Shown here: piece by piece, positions 23,759-31,163 of the stretch | Layout of the letters: each line of letters starts with the position of its first letter | Numbering within the stretch: the first letter of the stretch is position 1 | Source of the DNA: Elusimicrobia bacterium UBA5214 | GTDB taxonomy: Bacteria; Elusimicrobiota; UBA5214 | Reading direction: 5' to 3' | NCBI GenBank assembly: GCA_002412545.1 | Contig: DHVG01000004.1 | Span: forward strand, 1 to 54,761 | Length of the DNA: 54,761 nt | Notes under the pieces: generated by a model | The model's input: only the letters and a program-made list of their open reading frames with translations | Databases searched by the model: none | Told to the model about the DNA's origin: nothing | Translations under genes and position numbers: made by a program

Positions 23759-25087
23759 ATGGTGAAAGGTAAAATAAGGAAAAGTTTAAAATTTTCTTTT
23801 CTTGACGGTATTTTTGCATCAGTGATGCAAGGTATTGCCGAGAATTATATTAATCCCTACGCTTTAGCCCTGCAAGCAAGTGCGCGTGAGATTGGTCTTT
23901 TGGTTTCAGTGCCAGGTTTAACTACAGCTATTTCTCAACTGAAAGCGGCAGATTTGACTGAAAGAATTGGACGAAAAAAAATTATTAAAGTAAGCATATT
24001 TTTACAGGTTTTGACCTGGTTACCGATAATTTTCTTACCCTATTTTTTCTTAAAAAGAGGTGACTACCTCAGTAGTTCTATTGGTTGGTTGATTTTTTTT
24101 GTAACTCTTTATGCCTTATTTGGGAATATTGCTGCTCCCGCTTGGGGAAGCATAATGTCCCAATATGTACCGATGACCAGACGGGGCAGTTATTTCGCTT
24201 GGCGGAATCGTATTTTCGGAACAGTTGCTTTAAGCAGCGTATTTCTTGCTGGATTTATTCTTACTCTTTTTAATCGAAAAAATCTAGTTGGTTTCACTAT
24301 CATTTTTTCTTTGGCAATGTTTTCGCGTTTTATTTCTTGGATTTATCTTACTAAGTATTACGAACCTCGCTTGCATCCCAATCCTGATGCATATTTTACT
24401 TTCTGGGATTTCATCAAAAGGATTAAGGAAAGTAATTTTGTCAAATTTGTCCTTTTTATTAGTTTAATCAGTTTAGCGGTAAATCTGGCGTCACCGTTTT
24501 TTCCTTACTATATGCTCCGGGAACGGAATTTCAGTTATTTATCTTATACAATAATTATTCTTATCCCAACAGTGGTCACCCTTTTGAGTTTATCCCGTTG
24601 GGGTAAACATGCCGATATTGTTGGTAATTTAAGAGTAATTAAATCAACGGCAATGCTTGTTCCAATTATCCCGGTACTCTGGCTTTTCAGTGCGAACAAA
24701 TTTTATTTAGTGGGAATACAAATTTTTGCTGGTTTCTTATGGGCAGGGTATAATTTATGTATCACTAATTTTATTTACGATGCAGTGAGTCCGGAAAAAC
24801 GTGCCCGTTGTCTTGCTTATTTCAATTTTCTTAATGGTTTAGGTCTATTTCTCGGGGCAACTTTTGGTGGTTATTTACTTGAAAATTTACCGAAAATTTT
24901 TGGTTACCGAACTTTTAGTTTATTTTTAATTTCTGGGTTAACGAGAGGAATAATTGTCTTAACTTTTGTACCAAAAATAGAAGAGGTGCGGGAGGTGAAA
25001 ACGATTAGTAGCCGTGACCTTTTTTTCAGTGTGATTGGCATAAAACCAGCAGTAGGTATCTCCGCGGATACTTTAAGATTAGAGTAA
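23759..25087 (+). CDS. MFS transporter
   Basis: An integral membrane protein of 442 aa with about 12 hydrophobic segments arranged in two halves. The motif after the second segment (DLTERIGRKKIIKVS) matches the major facilitator loop motif D-x-x-G-R-R/K. The substrate cannot be predicted. The sequence resembles the uncharacterised branch found in candidate phyla rather than classic drug exporters. It is transcribed alone after a repeat spacer, and no ribosome site is evident at ATG 23759. Confidence 0.82.
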   Translation: MVKGKIRKSLKFSFLDGIFASVMQGIAENYINPYALALQASAREIGLLVSVPGLTTAISQLKAADLTERIGRKKIIKVSIFLQVLTWLPIIFLPYFFLKRGDYLSSSIGWLIFFVTLYALFGNIAAPAWGSIMSQYVPMTRRGSYFAWRNRIFGTVALSSVFLAGFILTLFNRKNLVGFTIIFSLAMFSRFISWIYLTKYYEPRLHPNPDAYFTFWDFIKRIKESNFVKFVLFISLISLAVNLASPFFPYYMLRERNFSYLSYTIIILIPTVVTLLSLSRWGKHADIVGNLRVIKSTAMLVPIIPVLWLFSANKFYLVGIQIFAGFLWAGYNLCITNFIYDAVSPEKRARCLAYFNFLNGLGLFLGATFGGYLLENLPKIFGYRTFSLFLISGLTRGIIVLTFVPKIEEVREVKTISSRDLFFSVIGIKPAVGISADTLRLE

Positions 25088-25163
25088 GAAAAATAACTAA
25101 TAACTATTAAAGTATGAATTATGATTTATGAATGATGAATTATTCGGGAGGGGGGATGGCAAG

Positions 25164-25427
25164 ATGATGAAAAAATCTAAATTTGCTATTGTTAGTTTGG
25201 TTTTAGGTATTTTTTCTTTTATCCAACTTTTTGGGTTAGAAAAAGGGATATTAGCAGTAATTTTTGGTTTTTTAGCTTTAAATGAAATTCAGAGTAACCC
25301 CGAGATGAAAGGTAAAAATTATGCTTGGGCAGGAATAGCATTGGGTACTCTATATTTAGTTTTGGTGATTACTTTATTAAGTGTAAAATTTCCGCAACTG
25401 AAAGAATTTATTCAAAAAATGAAGTAG
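25164..25427 (+). CDS. DUF4190 small membrane protein
   Basis: An 87-aa protein with two or three membrane segments matching the DUF4190 pattern: KFAIVSLVLGIFSF, then LAVIFGFLALNEIQ, then KNYAWAGIALGTLYL. The function of this family is unknown. ATG 25164 is chosen because GGGAGGGGGG (25146-25155) ends 8 nt upstream. An ATG 12 codons earlier would translate across that site. Confidence 0.75.
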   Translation: MMKKSKFAIVSLVLGIFSFIQLFGLEKGILAVIFGFLALNEIQSNPEMKGKNYAWAGIALGTLYLVLVITLLSVKFPQLKEFIQKMK

Positions 25428-25580
25428 ACTGATTACAGTGATTTAAAACAACGATTACAGAGATGACCCCAAGGGTCATTCTGAGCGAAGCGAAGAATCT
25501 ATGAGATGCTTCACTTTGTTCAGCATGACACCCCGCCGTAATCACCTTTGCTAATCGCTGTAATCAAGGGCGGAGCCCAA
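25428..25580. repeat. Repeat-filled spacer before rtcA
   Basis: CTGATTACAGTGATT and CGATTACAGAGATGA on the left face CCGTAATCACC and TAATCGCTGTAATC on the right. Between them are TGACCC-CAA-GGGTCA and a TTCTGAGCGAAGCGAAGAAT element of a type widespread in bacterial genomes. No gene is seen. Confidence 0.6.
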
Positions 25581-26609
25581 ATGATTGAGATTGATGGTAG
25601 TTATGGTTCCGGTGGTGGACAGATTCTCCGTACCGCGATTGGTCTCTCCACCTTGACTGGTAAACCTTGCCGGATTGACAATATTCGTGCCAGACGTGGT
25701 AATCCGGGGTTAAGAGAACAACATCTACAAGCAATTTTAGCGGTTAATGACCTTGCCAAAGGTAAATTAGAGAATGCAAAATTAGGTTCTCAGGAAATAA
25801 CTTTCTATCCCGGTGAAACTTTACTTGACACATTGAAAGCGATACGGTTAAAAATTAACATTTCTACCGCTGGTTCAATCGGTTTAGTTTTACAGGCGTT
25901 ACTTATCCCGGCGACACAGTTACTTTCTTTAGAGATCGAAATTATTGGTGGAGCAACCTGGGGTAAATGGGCACCACCGTTAAGTCATTTAGAAAATATT
26001 TTTTTTCCTTTGTTAGCAAGATTTGGGTATCCGGTGCGGTTGGTCAGTTTGAAAGAAGGTTTTTATCCGAAAGGTGGCGCCGAAGCAAAAATAATTACCA
26101 GTAAGGCAAGATTTGTTCCTTTAAGATTAACCGAATTAGGTGAAATTCGTTCCATTCGTGGAGTTTCGCTTGCTTCACTTTCCTTAAGAGAACAAAAGGT
26201 TGCGGAAAGACAAAGAGATGTTGCTGAACAGGGACTGGCAAAATATTTTAAGATTCAACCGTATATTGATGCTAAATATGTTCCCGCAAACTGTCCGGGT
26301 TCAGGAATACAACTCTGGATAAATACAACAAAGTCAATTTTAGGTGCTAATGCTTTAGGTGAGAGAGGTAAGAAAGCGGAAACTGTTGGCGAAGAGGCGG
26401 TAAATAATTTAATCAGAGAATACGAATCCGGTGGAGCACTTGATTCGCATACTGCCGACCAGGTTTTACCTTATTTAGCTATGGCTGGCGGCGAAATAAA
26501 AGTAAGTAAAATTACTGACCATTGTAAGACAAATATTTGGGTAATAGAAAAATTTTTACCAGCAAAATTCGCAATTGAGGATAAAACCATTTCATGTGTA
26601 AAAGGTTAA
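25581..26609 (+). CDS. rtcA: RNA 3'-terminal phosphate cyclase
   Basis: RtcA uses ATP to turn an RNA 3'-phosphate into a 2',3'-cyclic phosphate through a covalent His-AMP. The 342-aa protein shows DGSYGSGGGQILRTAIGLS at the start, RGNPGLREQHL, and SHTADQVLPYLAMAG near the end, with the His that carries AMP. The start at 25581 gives the conserved MIEIDGS N-terminus and follows CGGAG by about 7 nt; an earlier in-frame ATG lies inside the repeat spacer. No RtcB ligase or RtcR regulator is nearby, unlike the E. coli operon. The next gene overlaps by 16 bp. Confidence 0.95.
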   Translation: MIEIDGSYGSGGGQILRTAIGLSTLTGKPCRIDNIRARRGNPGLREQHLQAILAVNDLAKGKLENAKLGSQEITFYPGETLLDTLKAIRLKINISTAGSIGLVLQALLIPATQLLSLEIEIIGGATWGKWAPPLSHLENIFFPLLARFGYPVRLVSLKEGFYPKGGAEAKIITSKARFVPLRLTELGEIRSIRGVSLASLSLREQKVAERQRDVAEQGLAKYFKIQPYIDAKYVPANCPGSGIQLWINTTKSILGANALGERGKKAETVGEEAVNNLIREYESGGALDSHTADQVLPYLAMAGGEIKVSKITDHCKTNIWVIEKFLPAKFAIEDKTISCVKG

Positions 26610-27700
26610 GATTACTTGGATTTACATTGCTAATTCTTATTTTAATGCAGATGAAATTACCTGCTGAAGAAATCAAAAATCTTAAAGTAACGGTAAAAGA
26701 TTTTATTAGTTTAACTTGGGATAGTCCCGGAGGGGATACCCAAGGTTATGACCTTTATCGGAGCAGTTCCCCGGATATTCGCGGTGATTACCTCGGTAAA
26801 AAGATTAACCGCAAAATTTTACTGAGTAATAAATATACTGATTACTCTGCCGGAACTGGTAAAATTCATTATTATCAAGTTTATGCTTTAGATAAAGAGA
26901 AGAATCTGGTCGCTTTTTCTACACCGGTAGCCGGATATATTTCACCTTTCTATTCGGTAAATATTTGGACACCAACCGCTTTCCAAAGTAAAAAAGTGGC
27001 CGGTGAACATTTGGTAAGAACAAAATATCTTTTTGCAAAAAAACCAATTTTCGGCTTAAATGTTGACTTTGTAACCAATTATTATATAGGAAGATTATTT
27101 GGCAAGAACAATCCTAATGACCGCTGGGAAAAGGACAGGTATGATTATATTACCCGAGTTGGTATTTGGCTCTTCACGATTGATGGGAAAGTAATTTTTC
27201 CTTACTTAGAAAAAAAACTTTTTTCTCTTGCTTGCGGAGCAAGATATACTTTTATGTATAATGATAAACCGGCACCCAGTCCTGGCGGAGGACCGGAATT
27301 CGTAATCAAGCCAGAAAAAAGTATAGGTTTACAAAGTAATTATGTAGTTGTGACAAAAGTATTGCCAAGAATTGTTTTTCATTTCGGGACAATCTTGGGT
27401 AGAGAAGAGGAAATTATTCCCCAACTTTCGGAGTATGTTCTGAAATATCTTGCCGGTGAATGGAAAACAAGTAAAAATATCATTTTCTTTGGATTAAATA
27501 CACGTCTTATCCCGCGAATAAATTTAAAAATTGAAGCTATTCATCCACTGGATAATCCACTTCAACCGTGGCTTTTTAATCTTGATTTCGGGAGGTTTTT
27601 ACCGGCAAATTTTCAACTTGCCTATTTTCGTTACAAATACGGTTGGGATATTTTAGGGTATTTCAATTTCCGTTATACTTTTTATCCACCCCAGAAATAA
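26594..27700 (+). CDS. Exported protein: FnIII-like domain plus putative outer-membrane barrel
   Basis: A 368-aa protein of unknown function. An N-terminal signal peptide (LLGFTLLILILMQMKLPAEE) is followed by a fibronectin type III-like domain (about 27-117, SLTWDSPGGDTQGYDLYRS, YYQVYALD). The remaining 240 residues are rich in alternating aromatic and charged strands and end in aromatic residues (FRYTFYPPQK), as outer-membrane barrels do. This suggests a surface-anchored barrel with an N-terminal periplasmic or extracellular domain. The start overlaps the end of rtcA by 16 bp, indicating co-transcription. Confidence 0.6.
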   Translation: MCKRLRLLGFTLLILILMQMKLPAEEIKNLKVTVKDFISLTWDSPGGDTQGYDLYRSSSPDIRGDYLGKKINRKILLSNKYTDYSAGTGKIHYYQVYALDKEKNLVAFSTPVAGYISPFYSVNIWTPTAFQSKKVAGEHLVRTKYLFAKKPIFGLNVDFVTNYYIGRLFGKNNPNDRWEKDRYDYITRVGIWLFTIDGKVIFPYLEKKLFSLACGARYTFMYNDKPAPSPGGGPEFVIKPEKSIGLQSNYVVVTKVLPRIVFHFGTILGREEEIIPQLSEYVLKYLAGEWKTSKNIIFFGLNTRLIPRINLKIEAIHPLDNPLQPWLFNLDFGRFLPANFQLAYFRYKYGWDILGYFNFRYTFYPPQK

Positions 27701-27719
27701 AGCTTGATTTCAGCGATTA

Positions 27720-27990
27720 TCCATGGGATTACCCGACCCTCTGCCCCCCTGCTTTCTTGCCCGCCACCCCGACTTGCGTCGGGAGACGCGGGGGCAGGCA
27801 AAAGCAAGAAGGGGGGCGAGGACTCAGTCCCGGGAATGTTTTACATTCCACGGGGTAGCATGATTAAATCTCTTTGAGATTTAATCAATCGGTCCCCTGA
27901 AATTTAAAAAATTTCGGGGATTTTATCCCGGGAATTCTTTTGAATTCCACGGGACCCCTCGGGCAGTCCGCCTTGGCGGGCTGGGTTATG
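27720..27990. repeat. Cluster of consecutive hairpins in a 372-bp gene-free spacer
   Basis: Between 27701 and 28072 there is no gene. At least five perfect or near-perfect palindromes follow each other: CCCGAC-TTGC-GTCGGG near 27772; a GGGAATG/CATTCC pair near 27830; GATTAAATCTC-TTT-GAGATTTAATC at 27862-27886; GAAATTT/AAATTTC near 27898; and GGAATTC-TTTT-GAATTCC near 27932. A CCGCC-TT-GGCGG element follows near 27970. Base composition swings from very GC-rich to AT-rich between units. Repeated AATCTGTGTAATCTG words fill 28026-28065. Confidence 0.7.
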
Positions 27991-28072
27991 AAAGGCGATT
28001 ACAATGATTAAACAAATATTGGTAAATCTGTGTAATCTGGTTTTTAATCTGTGTAATCTGTGGTTATGAAAG

Positions 28073-29044
28073 ATGAAGACATTAATTCTTACTGCTGAAG
28101 AAATTAGAAAAATTATTACGGTTGAAGAAGTGATTATTGCAGTTGAAGATGTTTTTCGTCTGCAGGCGAAAAAGTTAACCTTGATGCCGGCAAAGATATA
28201 TTTACCAATAGAGAAATATCGGGGTGATTTTCGGGCAATGCCAGCATATGTGGAAGGGTCCGCAGGTATCAAATGGGTGAATTCTCACCCAGGAAATCTA
28301 AAAAAAGGTCTTTTCCCTTCAGTAATGGCAGTCCTGATTTACAGTGACCCGGAGACGGGGTTTCCTTTGGCAATAATGGATGCGACAATTATTACTAACT
28401 ATCGTACCGGTGCCGCCGGGGCAATTGCCAGTAAATATCTTGCACATAAAAATGTAAAAACTTTAGGTTTAATCGGTTGCGGAAAACAGGCAGAAACTCA
28501 ACTTTTGTTTCACAATCAAATTTTTCAATTTATAGAAATTTATGTTACTGATAGAAATGAAGAGCGAATCAAAAAGTTTATTAAGAAATTTGCTAAATTA
28601 CCACTGAGAAAATCTTCTTCTGAAAGAGTTGCCGGTTGTGATATTCTCTGCACAACTACACCTTCACGGGGACCGATTGTCCGTGCCGAATGGATAAAGC
28701 CGGGAACACATATCAATGCGATTGGTGCGGATGCACCGGGCAAGCAAGAGCTTGATTCAAATATAGTAAAAAAAGCAAAAATTGTTGTTGATGACTATGA
28801 ACAGGCAACCCGTAGCGGGGAAATCAATATTCCTTTAAGTAAAGGAATAATTAGCGAAAAAAATATTCACTCTACACTCGGTGAAGTTATCGCTGGAATA
28901 AAACCAGGTAGAATGAATGATAAAGAAATAACCGTTTTTGATTCTACGGGATTAGCAATCCAGGATATTGCGGTAGCAAAAGTCATTTATGAGAAGGCAA
29001 AAAAACTAAAAATCGGGACGGAGGTGAATTTAGTTGGAGTGTAA
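28073..29044 (+). CDS. Ornithine cyclodeaminase/alanine dehydrogenase family protein
   Basis: A 323-aa NAD-dependent enzyme of the OCD/mu-crystallin fold. Conserved features are GIKWVNSHPGN (active-site Lys), NYRTGAAGAIASKYL, the Rossmann motif GLIGCGKQAETQL and GADAPGKQELD. Both archaeal alanine dehydrogenase and ornithine cyclodeaminase share this layout, and sequence alone does not decide between them. The archaeal-type alanine dehydrogenase is a reasonable guess. The gene overlaps the next by 11 bp. Confidence 0.85.
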   Translation: MKTLILTAEEIRKIITVEEVIIAVEDVFRLQAKKLTLMPAKIYLPIEKYRGDFRAMPAYVEGSAGIKWVNSHPGNLKKGLFPSVMAVLIYSDPETGFPLAIMDATIITNYRTGAAGAIASKYLAHKNVKTLGLIGCGKQAETQLLFHNQIFQFIEIYVTDRNEERIKKFIKKFAKLPLRKSSSERVAGCDILCTTTPSRGPIVRAEWIKPGTHINAIGADAPGKQELDSNIVKKAKIVVDDYEQATRSGEINIPLSKGIISEKNIHSTLGEVIAGIKPGRMNDKEITVFDSTGLAIQDIAVAKVIYEKAKKLKIGTEVNLVGV

Positions 29045-29525
29045 AATTGGAATAATTGCCGATACACACGAAAATCTACCTTTAATTGCAAAAGCGGTGG
29101 AGCGTTTTAACAAAGAAAATGTGGAAGTTGTCTTTCATGCCGGTGATATTATTGCTCCGTTTACGGTAAAAGAATTTAGAAATTTGAAAGCAAAACTTTA
29201 TCTTGTTTTCGGGAATAATGACGGAGATAAATTTCTTCTCCGTTCAAAATTTAAAGAGATTGGCGAATTTTATGAGACGAGATATGAAACCGAAATTAAC
29301 GGACAGAGGATTTTACTTATTCACCAACCTGATTTTTTAGAACAACTGATTGCTTCCCAGAGATATGATGTAATTATCTACGGACATACTCACCAGATTG
29401 ACCTGCGACAGGAAGGCAAAACTTTAATCATTAATCCCGGTGAAGGTGGCGGCTGGACAAGTGGTAAGCCTACCTGTGCGATTTTGACTTTACCGGAGAA
29501 AAAAGTAGAAATTATTCAACTTTAG
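29034..29525 (+). CDS. YfcE/MJ0936-type metallophosphodiesterase
   Basis: A 163-aa phosphoesterase of the small calcineurin-like group. Metal-binding motifs are in order: IADTHENL, FHAGDII, FGNNDG, LIHQPD and GHTHQIDL. Family members hydrolyse phosphodiesters such as bis-pNPP, but their natural substrates are unsettled. The start is TTG at 29034, with GGAGGTGA ending 6 nt upstream, inside the end of the preceding gene, so the two are coupled. A consensus promoter follows 38 bp after its stop. Confidence 0.9.
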   Translation: MECKIGIIADTHENLPLIAKAVERFNKENVEVVFHAGDIIAPFTVKEFRNLKAKLYLVFGNNDGDKFLLRSKFKEIGEFYETRYETEINGQRILLIHQPDFLEQLIASQRYDVIIYGHTHQIDLRQEGKTLIINPGEGGGWTSGKPTCAILTLPEKKVEIIQL

Positions 29526-29563
29526 AGAAATAGAAAAAGTTAAAAATATTTTTATGGAAAATA

Positions 29564-29592
29564 TTGACAAAATTCATAAATGTTTTTATAAT
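29564..29592 (+). promoter_or_regulatory. Perfect consensus sigma70 promoter
   Basis: TTGACA (29564-29569) and TATAAT (29587-29592) are both exact and 17 bp apart. The expected start is near 29599-29601. It would drive the structured RNA at 29600-29739 and possibly the genes beyond its terminator. It is the strongest promoter match in the window. Confidence 0.88.
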
Positions 29593-29599
29593 TTTTCTT

Positions 29600-29739
29600 G
29601 AAGGTAGTTAAGTTCTTTTCAATAATTGTAATTGTTATGGGGAATAATTGGGTCTGGGAATTATAATTAATTCTCAGAGGTTAAAATTTTTGATGGTCGG
29701 GCCGCCATCCAGAGTTGATTCTGGATGAGCGGCTTTTTT
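29600..29739 (+). ncRNA. Candidate structured RNA or attenuating leader
   Basis: The ~140 nt between a perfect promoter and an intrinsic terminator contain no ORF of note and fold into three hairpins. They are AATAAT/ATTGTT near 29622-29637; a 10-bp stem TCTGGGAATT/AATTCTCAGA (29653-29662 with 29669-29678, 6-nt loop); and the terminator stem. Two readings are possible: a free small RNA, or a cis-acting leader (riboswitch or attenuator) for the FixH-like gene, whose ATG lies 24 nt after the T-tract. I do not recognise a known RNA family in it. Confidence 0.6.
29701..29739 (+). terminator. Intrinsic terminator upstream of FixH-like gene
   Basis: GCCGC-CATCCAGA (29701-29713) pairs with TCTGGATG-A-GCGGC (29720-29733) with one bulged A and a 6-nt loop. 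Six T residues follow directly (29734-29739). It ends the RNA started at the 29564-29592 promoter. Confidence 0.88.
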
Positions 29740-29762
29740 ATTTGGTAGTTAATATTCACAAA

Positions 29763-30248
29763 ATGTCTAACAAAAAATTGCTGTTAATTTTGCTGGTCGT
29801 AACCTTGTTCCAATTATTGGTTTTTGTCCAAAATTGTAGCAATTGGAAAAAACATTCGGTGGCCTACGCAGCAGTGTCACTTTCCGAACTAAAGAGGAGA
29901 ATTATGTACAATACGCTGCCCGGCTATGGTAAGAAATGTTGGATTGGAGAAAATTATTATTTTATCTATAAATTTGATAGACCTCCTAAGATAGGAACAG
30001 CCATCTTAAAGGTTCAACTCTTTGATAAAAAGGGAAAACGAAGCACTGACCTTAGTATTCTCGGTAATTACAGTATGCCCTCAATGAAAGGTGCTCATGA
30101 TTCGGGAGAACAATCTTTCAAAATGAATAAGAAAGCTGATTACCTCTTACCAGTAAATATAGTGATGCCTGGTGAATGGGAAGTTAAACTTACCTTTATG
30201 AATGGTAAAAAAATAATTTATCTCGGTAAATTTAGATTCAATGTCTAA
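29763..30248 (+). CDS. FixH/YtkA-like membrane-anchored protein
   Basis: A 161-aa protein with one N-terminal membrane anchor (about 5-23) and a beta-sandwich domain. The segment YSMPSMKGAHDSG and later YLLPVNIVMPGEWEVKL resemble YtkA-like domains found in FixH, which helps copper loading or assembly of cbb3 oxidase. The match is by pattern only. Start 29763 (MSNKKLL) gives a normal anchor; an earlier in-frame ATG lies within the terminator region. No ribosome site is clear. The FixQ-like small gene follows after 18 bp, supporting an oxidase- or metal-related role. Confidence 0.55.
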   Translation: MSNKKLLLILLVVTLFQLLVFVQNCSNWKKHSVAYAAVSLSELKRRIMYNTLPGYGKKCWIGENYYFIYKFDRPPKIGTAILKVQLFDKKGKRSTDLSILGNYSMPSMKGAHDSGEQSFKMNKKADYLLPVNIVMPGEWEVKLTFMNGKKIIYLGKFRFNV

Positions 30249-30266
30249 AGCAGGAGATAGACCACT

Positions 30267-30401
30267 ATGTTTAATCCATCACAGGATTGGCCAATTTACA
30301 TTTTTATAGCCACATTTTTCGGGGCACTAATATACCTTATCATTATTGGTCACCGAACTGAAAAAAAGGGAAGACAAAATAAAAATTCTAATAAACAATA
30401 A
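30267..30401 (+). CDS. Small FixQ/CcoQ-like single-helix protein (44 aa)
   Basis: A short gene with GGAG 10 nt before its ATG. It encodes DWPIYIFIATFFGALIYLII, a single membrane helix, followed by a polar basic tail (GHRTEKKGRQ...). Size and shape match FixQ/CcoQ-type small subunits, and it follows a FixH-like gene. Sequence identity to CcoQ cannot be judged by eye, and no oxidase core genes are in the window. It could equally be an unrelated small membrane protein. Confidence 0.55.
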   Translation: MFNPSQDWPIYIFIATFFGALIYLIIIGHRTEKKGRQNKNSNKQ

Positions 30402-30420
30402 TTTATCCAAAAATGAGTTG

Positions 30421-31023
30421 ATGAAAATGAAAAAGTATTATTTTCTTGTTTTTTGCTATCTGCTACTTGATATTTGTTTATCGGGTTGTCCGAAAAAACC
30501 GTTAATCAAACCAGCGGAAGTTAAACCACCAGAAATTAAACCTTCGCAGGTAAAGCCACCTGAAGTTAAAAAGCCCGAAGTTAAACCTCCAGTAATTGAA
30601 GAAATTCCCGAAGAAGTGAAGATAATTGAACCGGAAATACGGGAAAAAGAGTCTACAGTTATTCCTCAATTAAAAATAATGTATTTTGATTTTGACAAGT
30701 ATGACTTACTTCCCGAGGCACAAAGAATCTTACAAAGTAATGCTGATTTCTTAAAGAAAAATCCCAACCTGAAAATTTTGGTGGAAGGACATTGTTGTGA
30801 ATGTGGCACGGTGGAATACAATTTAGGACTTGGGGATAAACGAGCGAAAGCAGTACGAGATTATTATATTCAATTGGGTATAAACCCGGAAATAATTGCA
30901 ACCATTACTTACGGTGAAGAAAAACCGATTTACAAAAATGTCGGTCCTCCGGATTCGCCAAAATGTGCATTTAACCGTCGTGCAGAAACGAAAATATTTG
31001 TTGAAAAAAGAGTAGAAAAATAA
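30421..31023 (+). CDS. pal: OmpA/Pal-family peptidoglycan-binding lipoprotein
   Basis: An outer-membrane lipoprotein tethering the envelope to peptidoglycan. The signal peptide ends in a lipobox (LSGC), followed by a Pro-Lys-Glu repeat linker (about ten KPPEVK-like units) and an OmpA C-terminal domain (FDFDKYDLLPEAQRIL, EYNLGLGDKRAKAV, NRRAE). The usual GHTDERGT is GHCCECGT here, and another Cys precedes NRRAE, which is unusual. The start at 30421 is chosen to give a normal signal peptide; ATG 30427 is equally possible. It lies 19 bp after the small FixQ-like gene. Confidence 0.85.
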   Translation: MKMKKYYFLVFCYLLLDICLSGCPKKPLIKPAEVKPPEIKPSQVKPPEVKKPEVKPPVIEEIPEEVKIIEPEIREKESTVIPQLKIMYFDFDKYDLLPEAQRILQSNADFLKKNPNLKILVEGHCCECGTVEYNLGLGDKRAKAVRDYYIQLGINPEIIATITYGEEKPIYKNVGPPDSPKCAFNRRAETKIFVEKRVEK

Positions 31024-31127
31024 AATTTGAAGAAGCCTCCCAGAGAAAACAACTATTCTCAAAAAAGAAGTTCTTGACCTCCTTACTTGGTTATACCGGT
31101 GCCCCGGAAATACCGATAATCCCAATT

Positions 31128-31156
31128 TTGCAAATAATAAAAAATTGTAGTAAAAT
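31128..31156 (+). promoter_or_regulatory. Promoter of the turgor operon, probably leaderless
   Basis: TTGCAA (31128-31133) and TAAAAT (31151-31156) are 17 bp apart. The predicted start near 31163 coincides with ATG 31164, and there is no ribosome site. The arrangement is the same as at 10550-10578. Confidence 0.6.
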
Positions 31157-31163
31157 AATCCCG

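Noticed and set aside
27643..27858. 71-codon ORF overlapping the end of the FnIII-barrel gene
   Set aside because: It runs through GC-rich palindromes with a proline/glycine-rich translation and has no ribosome site.
11396..28072. CRISPR arrays in the repeat-rich spacers
   Set aside because: The repeats are short words in both orientations without regular unit length or unique spacers of constant size, and no cas gene is present.
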